Source of the DNA: Holothuria scabra
Lineage: Eukaryota > Echinodermata > Holothuroidea > Aspidochirotida > Holothuriidae
DNA length: 64,000 nucleotides
Assembly: GCA_037179385.1 (NCBI GenBank)
Contig: CM074195.1
Coordinates: 32,816,222-32,880,221 of the forward strand
Direction: 5' to 3'
The translations under genes were made by a program, and so were the position numbers. The notes below the pieces were generated by a model, which had not been told where the DNA came from, searched no databases, and worked only from the letters and a program-made list of their open reading frames with translations. Positions 58,183-64,000 of this stretch are shown piece by piece (within the stretch, counting starts at the first letter, position 1; every line of letters starts with the position of its first letter).

Positions 58183-60523
58183 GGTTTCGATGAAAAGAGA
58201 AACCTATGCATTCATGATGGCGTGCGTGCGTGTGTATGTATGTGTGTATGTGTGTATGTGCGTGTGTGTATGTATGTGTGTATGTGTGTGTGTGTATGTG
58301 TGTGTGTTTGTGACACTGCTTGTTTACACGATATCTTGAGAAGGGAAGATCTGACAGTTCTCAAACTTGGCACACAGATACCCCATACTGAGAGGAAGAA
58401 CCCTATTAATTTTGGTGGAGGTCAAAGGTCATCTGGGGTCACAGGGGGTCAAACCCCAAAATCCTTGTTTACACAATATCTCATGGTAGGAAACTTGGAT
58501 TAATTTCAAACTGGATATGTGGATGCATTATGATGTAAGGAAGAACCCTATTGATTTTGGAGGAGGTCAAAGGTCATTTGGGGTCACATGGGGTCAAACC
58601 CCGAAATCCTTGTTTACACGATATCTCATGGTAGGAAACTTGGATTAATTTCAAACTTGATATGTTGATGTGTTATGATGTAAGGAAGCACCCTATTGAT
58701 TTTGGTGGAGGTCGAGGGCCATTTGGGGTCACATGGGGTCAAAACCTGAAGGAAAGTTGGATTAATTTCAAACTTGATATGTTGATGCGTTATGATGTAA
58801 GAAAGAACCCAATTTATTTTTGTGGAGGTCAAAGGTCATTTGAGGTCATGTGTGGTCAAACCCTGAAATCCTTGTTTACATGATATCTAATGGTAAGAAA
58901 CTTGGATTCATTTTAAACTTGATATGTTGATGCATTATGATGTAAGAAAGAACCCGATATATTTTCGTGGAGGTCAAAGGTCATTTGGGGTCACATGAGG
59001 TCAAACCACTAAATCCTTGTTTACACCATATCTCAAAGTAGGAAACTTGGATTCAAATTAAACGTGATATGTTGGTGCATTATGATGTAAGGAAGTGCCA
59101 AATTAATTTTGGTGGAGGTCAAAGGTCATTTGGGGTCACGTGTGGTCAAACCCCGAAATCCTAGTTTACGCGATATTGCATGGTAGGAAACTTGGATTCA
59201 TTTCAAACTTGATATGTTGATGCATTATGATGTAAGAAAGAACCTGATTTATTTTCGTGGAGGTCAAAGGTCATTTGGGGTCACATGGGGTCAAACCCAA
59301 AATTCTTGTTTGCACTATATCTCAAGGTAAGAAACTTGGATTCATTTCAAACTTGATATGTTGATGCATTATGATGTAAGAAAGAACCCGATATATTTTC
59401 GTGGAGGTCAAAGGTCATTTGGGGTCACATGAGGTCAAACCCCTAAATCCTTGTTTACACCATATCTCAAAGTAGGAAACTTGGATTCAAATTAAACGTG
59501 ATATGTTGGTGCATTATGATGTAAGGAAGTGCCAAATTAATTTTGGTGGGGGTCAAAGGTCATTTGGGGTCATGTGTGGTCAAACCCCGAAATCCTAGTT
59601 TACGCGATATCGCATGGTAGGAAACTTGGATTCATTTCAAACTTGATATGTTGATGCATTATGATGTAAGAAAGAACCTGATTTATTTTCGTGGAGGTCA
59701 AAGGTCATTTGGGGTCATATGGGGTCAAACCCAAAATTCTTGTTTGCACTATATCTCAAGGTAAGAAACTTGGATTCATTTCAAACTTGATACATTGATG
59801 TGTTATGATGTAAGGAAGAACCAAATTAATTTTGGTGGAGGTCAAAGGTCATTTGGGGTCACATGGGGTCAAACCCTGAAATCCTTGTTTACATGATACT
59901 TCATGGTAGGAAATTTGGATTCATTTCTAACTGGATATGTAGATGCGTTATGATGTAAAGAAGAACCCTATTTATTTATTTTGGTGGAGGTCAAAGGTCA
60001 TTTGGGGTCAGAAGGGGACAAATCCTGAAAACCTTTTTAACAAAAAATCTCAAGGTAGAAAGCTTGGAGTGATTTCAAACTTGACATGTTGATGCATTAT
60101 TATGTAAGGAAGAACCCTCTTGATTTTGGTAGAGGTCAAAGGTCATTTGGGGTCATAGGGGGTAAAACTCAGAAAATCTTGAGATAGGAAACTTTTTACT
60201 TGGATGGATTTCCTAGTTAGTATACATGTGGATGTGTTATGGTGAGTTGAAAGTACTGTACCTGTTGTTTTTGGTGGAGGTCAGTAGTCATCTGGTGTCA
60301 CCTGGCATCAAACTCTGAAAACCTTGTTAGCAGAATATCTCAAGGCACAGTATGAAATTTGGCTTTTTGAATACAGAAGTGTTTTGGTTAAAAGAAAAAC
60401 CAGTTACTTACAGGTGGAGTCAAAGGTCACTTTGGGTCACCAGTTGTTACAAGACTAATGTAGCATTTTATTGAAAAGAGCATATATGTATCATCGCAAC
60501 CTCAATGCATTTTTGCATTCTGG
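58183..60523 (+). mobile_element. Helentron-like tandem-repeat element with DR1 monomers (2.34 kb)
   Basis: Left end GGTTTCGATGA, TG microsatellite (58222-58312), about fifteen ~145-bp monomers (58340-60450), then TCATCGCAACC (inverted copy of the left end, one mismatch), hairpin AATGCATTTTTGCATT and CTGG. A 16-bp identical flank AATTTTCTTCATTTTT lies at 58167-58182 and 60528-60543. No coding capacity, so non-autonomous. Similar in layout to pearl/HINE elements, whose mobility is supplied by Helentrons; a 16-bp duplication is not expected of that mechanism. Confidence 0.75.
58419..60145 (+). promoter_or_regulatory. Eleven perfect DR1 sites on a ~145-bp lattice
   Basis: AGGTCAAAGGTCA is exact at 58419, 58564, 58826, 58971, 59116, 59261, 59405, 59695, 59839, 59988 and 60133; further units carry one or more changes (for example 59549 starts GGGTCA). 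Consensus for DR1-binding nuclear receptors; occupancy not shown. Confidence 0.6.
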
Positions 60524-60739
60524 TTTCAATTTTCTTCATTTTTTCATTTCCAAGAACCTGTCATGATAGTTTAGGATTTTAATATTGCCTGTTTGTAGCA
60601 ATTAATTACTCCATGTAATTTTCACGACTGGGGAGGAAAAATATTGTCACATGATTCTCAAGAGCCAATGATGAAATACGATAGGTTACTACACTAATTT
60701 GAGTTGAAGTGATTGCATTTTTCCTTTAAAATATTTCAA

Positions 60740-61284
60740 CCATAGGTGTAATTTAAAAATTTGTCATAAGCACAGTTAAGACTTTTGTCTCCTGATTCTG
60801 TCGTCAATTCCTGGATCAGGCGAGAACTTCATTATTTCCTCTGACTTTACCCCGATCTTTGATTGGATTGAAAGTCTATGCCTCACTGCATCACCATTCA
60901 TCCCTTCATCTTCTCAAGAATTAACCTCTGTCCACCAAATCTACCAAAGTATCAAGATGGACCGTAATTCTGCAGAAAAATGAGCCTTGAGGGCTGGATG
61001 GGCTCCCGACAGAGAGGGCACTCCGGCTGTAAAAGAGGAAATGAGGATATATTTATTCTTTGTTGCTTCACTTCTTGTCAGGGTTGATGATTTTTTCTCT
61101 TTTTTTTTTTTAAATCAGTGTTTTTGTTTATCAATGATTTCAATTAAAAGTTCCATTTAAATAAAATAAAGCAATTAAAATTGTGAGTTTTATCCTGATT
61201 TTATTTGATATAATTTTAATCAACCAACCATGTTTTATTTGTAATGATGGTCTGCCATGTTGGGTATTTGGACCAAAGATATTA
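60740..61284. other. Unassigned stretch with GC-richer block and AATAAA signals
   Basis: 60780-61030 is less AT-rich than its surroundings, and AAATAAAATAAAGC follows at 61158-61171. It could be a non-coding 3' exon, but no long frame or family match supports this. Confidence 0.3.
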
Positions 61285-61289
61285 TAAAC

Positions 61290-61931
61290 GTAGATACCAA
61301 ACTCCTATCCCTACACTGCTAGACGCGCTGACCCCTCATGGAGGCTCGATTGGAGGGGCGGAAGTGTTCATTTGACATCCGCACAGTTCTATTCGGCTAT
61401 CTGCGTGCTTAATATGGATACATGACAGAAAATTCCATTGTGATGAAATTTCAGCATGCGTGCATTTTCAAAACAAGTTATAAACGCGCAAACTACTTTT
61501 CTCTGTGTATAGTTCGGAGTAAAAGAAACGCGCGCGTCTGCGTGCTAGGAAATTGAACGCAGTGGTTGGTTTTTCATTGTAAGCACGTTAGAATGTAAAC
61601 GCATGTATAGATGTGCGCTTGTAAAGAAACCATAGAAACTGACCAAACAGTAAGCCAATGAACTTCTAACCAGTCCTTGTGCGTTAATGTTCAAATGTTC
61701 TAAGGTAGAAAGCCGACGAAGAAGCCTTAGACTGTTTCATGTAAGTGTAATTTATTGAAGAACTGTGTTTGCAGGAGTTGCAATGTTTTAAAATCACACA
61801 TATTTAAACTACTGGAAGATACTAATTAAGTGTTAGCTTTCAAAACGACTGATCAGTGATCAGCACTTCCGCCCCTCCGATTCAGCCTCCGTGAGGAGTC
61901 ACCGCGCCATTTTTAGTTTGGTATCTATGTT
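61290..61931. mobile_element. DNA transposon/MITE, ~640 bp, with ~75-bp imperfect TIRs
   Basis: TAGATACCAAACT ... GGAGGCTCGATTGGAGGGGC at the left and GCCCCTCCGATTCAGCCTCC ... AGTTTGGTATCTA at the right are inverted; the GGAGGGGCGGAAGTG segment is exact. No transposase frame. Confidence 0.8.
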
Positions 61932-62001
61932 TGTAATATATTTGATTTGGACAACCATTACATTTCAATTTTTAAAAATACTTTTTACAAATGCATACGT
62001 G

Positions 62002-62411
62002 CCAACCACAGACTTCCTGTATACAGGGATGGAGCATATCATCCATAGATTGTCACTACTGTACATGTGAGCAAAGGCGCAGCAAGATGGCAGTCTACTA
62101 TGGTTTTGTGCCTGAAAGTTTGGACTTGCTAAAGCAGTTCAAAACACAGATTTTACAAGAAACTTGAAATAATTTCAAAATAGTGCAAGGTAAGGTCAAA
62201 ATCACTACACCTGTTGATGGAATGTGATATTGTTTACCACTCAAGTTTAAATTTTGTTTAAAATATTCAAGAGTCGTCGTCAAATCAGACAAATTATAGC
62301 TTCGTGGCAGCCATCTTGGTGTGCTTTTTTTACCACAGATGCTGGGGACAATCTACAGATAGTTTTACGGGTTACATGCTCTGCCCATGTATATAAGAAG
62401 TCTGTGGTGAC
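62002..62411. mobile_element. Palindromic MITE, ~410 bp
   Basis: ACCACAGACTTCCTGTATAC, TAGATTGTC and CAAGATGGCAG at the left pair with GTATATAAGAAGTCTGTGGT, GACAATCTA and CAGCCATCTTG at the right. Confidence 0.7.
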
Positions 62412-62562
62412 AACATTTTCATCTTAGAAAATGTTATGTGAAGCATATGATCAATTGGGAGCCCAAAGGCATACAGAGTAAGGGCTTGCCTAAACTGATA
62501 AGGGTTCGGTGGGAGACTCCCATTCTCTTTTCTCAATGTTCACAATATACAGTATGTAGAAA

Positions 62563-62781
62563 ATAGACCTTATACACTGACGACACACTGATGTCATCTT
62601 TAAGGCCAAACCAATTGAACATTTGGCCACATGCATAAGAATTCGCCCTGCACATGTAGCAGACTATGGATGTATTAGACTGGTTGACAAATCAGCTGTC
62701 TGCCTTGGTGGGCGTTGGGTTTTTTCGTCTCCAAAGGAGGGCATACTATTTGCTCCTTAACATCATATGAATAAGGTCTAT
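62563..62781. mobile_element. MITE, ~219 bp, ATAGACCTTAT ends
   Basis: AATAGACCTTATACA at the left against TGAATAAGGTCTATAC at the right. Confidence 0.6.
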
Positions 62782-63224
62782 ACTTAGGTGCATAAAATAT
62801 GTGGTTTTGCTTTTTTTGTTGATCAGTTTTAGTACATTAGTTTATATTTGAAACTTAAAGTAAAAGAATGGAACACTCTGATTTTTATGGGTTAATATAA
62901 AGCTAAGAAGACAGATTAGTACTGCTTAGCACAGAACAGTTTGGAAGTAGGAGTGATATAGAGTAGTATTTTCATCTTTGTAGGATAAATTTAATTGCCT
63001 TTTTATCTGTTATAACTACAAACTGCAATTGACTCTCTTGATAGCATGGTAAAACAATTATAGCCAAATTATTAAAAATTCTACTCATTTGAAAGGAAAT
63101 GATGCAGGAAGGTGGAGCCTAAACAGTCGAATGCAAATCACTCTTTGAATATGGATAAGTTAGGTAAGATGCAATTTTACAGCCCAGTTTCTAACCAATT
63201 GGTTCGCCTCTAACCGTCTATGGC

Positions 63225-63310
63225 CTTTTTTCAGTTGTGGCTCACTGGCTTGTTTTCCCTACTCTATTGATTATACTGAGTACCAAGCACAATGGCAGTA
63301 GACTCTTTGA
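63225..63310 (-). repeat. tRNA-SINE 3' part
   Basis: GTGGCTCACTGGCTTGTTTT, CCCTACTCTATTGATTATAC and CAATGGCAGTAGACTC match the family tail in reverse. Confidence 0.65.
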
Positions 63311-64000
63311 ATATGAAACGGGCCACTATGTAATACCTGAAACCAAGGTCTAAATGCTAAAATGTTGTAATGCAAAAATGCTGATTGGTAACCTTTACTG
63401 TCTGGGTAATTTAACCATTAATTGAATTTTGTTGGGGGTGCTCTTCAATTTTGCTCAAACAAAGCTTGGTTGTTTAAGTTACAACATAACCCCCCCCAAG
63501 GAAAAATTACTGACATTCTTGTCAAGTGCCATCATACTTGACAATGTTTGCTAAGGAAGCAGATAACAGACATTATTTTGGTTAAATTATTGCAGAGTAA
63601 ACTTTTACATTTTGAAGCACCCAAACAGCGACATATAGGTCACTGCTCACATGATGTTAGGGGTAATTATTTTTTGACATCATTTAAGGTGAGCCTACAT
63701 AGGCCCATAGCCACACAAGGAACTGAAAGGAGGTGAGGAAAACTAGCTTCTAGAGGATGGCAAAAATTTTTCGAGGAGGCCAAATATTTAAAAATGTGTA
63801 CAAATGTGTATTCTGCCAATGGAACTTGGGAGGAACCGTTTCTTTGGGGGAATCAAGGACGCCACCCATCTCAAGTAATGGCTGGGACCTGATATATACC
63901 CAAATAGTTTCTTGCAAACAATGCAATGGCAAAATGGCATTTTCCTGAAAAAAACAATTTTTTTTTTTCTCTAGCTCAAAATTTTCAAATCAAAATAAAA
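63311..64000. other. No gene seen
   Basis: AT-rich spacer; short frames near 63750-63948 lack any recognised motif. Confidence 0.4.

Larger units (their letters stand above)
58094..60730. mobile_element. MITE family G, copy 2, split by a tandem-repeat element
   Basis: 58094-58182 (AAAGGACAAACTCTGTTACC and CCAAAACTTGTTTTGAA) matches the left part of 43712-43965. 60600-60730 (GTCACATGATTCTCAAGAGC, CCAATGATGAAA) matches its right part. The 2.3 kb between is the inserted element. Confidence 0.65.

Noticed and set aside
60780..61175. 3' exon with AATAAA signal
   Set aside because: No acceptor, reading frame or family match strong enough; kept only as an unassigned stretch.

Overview
The window is animal nuclear DNA: AT-rich, intron-bearing and crowded with small transposons. 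It holds one convincing protein-coding gene, a complete six-exon SLC45-family sugar transporter on the + strand (coding 24423-42321, 649 codons plus stop after splicing). Penelope-like, CR1/L2 and Tx1/L1-type retroelements, many TTAA-flanked miniature elements and Helentron-like tandem-repeat elements suggest a marine invertebrate or invertebrate deuterostome. Recurrent aggcctaggcc and tactgtac words fit an echinoderm-like genome, but I cannot fix the species.

Layout. 1-3065: two Penelope-like element (PLE) remnants in inverted orientation, the second carrying a hammerhead-ribozyme-like core, followed by TA microsatellites to about 4.2 kb. 6.0-9.8 kb: an old element with long, diverged inverted arms, invaded by a 395-bp palindrome and two MITEs. 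11-15 kb: MITEs and a LINE C-terminal fragment. 18.7-22.1 kb: CR1-clade LINE pieces between MITEs. 23.9-24.0 kb: a LINE/SINE 3' tail with a compound microsatellite. 24.4-42.3 kb: the transporter gene; its introns carry a tRNA-derived SINE, an L2-like LINE (antisense, 32.9-34.5 kb) and, in intron 5, two nested copies of a tandem-repeat element. 43-48 kb: 3' flank with MITEs. 48.1-49.4 kb: a 13-unit, mostly 97-bp pyrimidine-rich minisatellite. 51.8-56.4 kb: MITE cluster. 58.2-60.5 kb: a third copy of the tandem-repeat element, inserted in a MITE. 61.3-62.8 kb: three more inverted-repeat elements.

The most interesting signal is the mobile tandem-repeat family at 38.6-41.6 and 58.2-60.5 kb. Each element has a left end, a TG microsatellite, monomers of about 145 bp, and a right end with an inverted copy of the left terminus followed by a small hairpin, an architecture like Helentron-associated (HINE/pearl-type) elements. 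Most monomers carry a perfect AGGTCAAAGGTCA, the consensus DR1 site of nuclear receptors (RXR heterodimers, HNF4, COUP-TF). I count 18 perfect copies, seven of them inside an SLC45 intron. Whether they bind receptors or affect the gene is inference.

No tRNA, rRNA, CRISPR or prokaryotic operon features were seen. Boundaries of old repeats are by eye and approximate.
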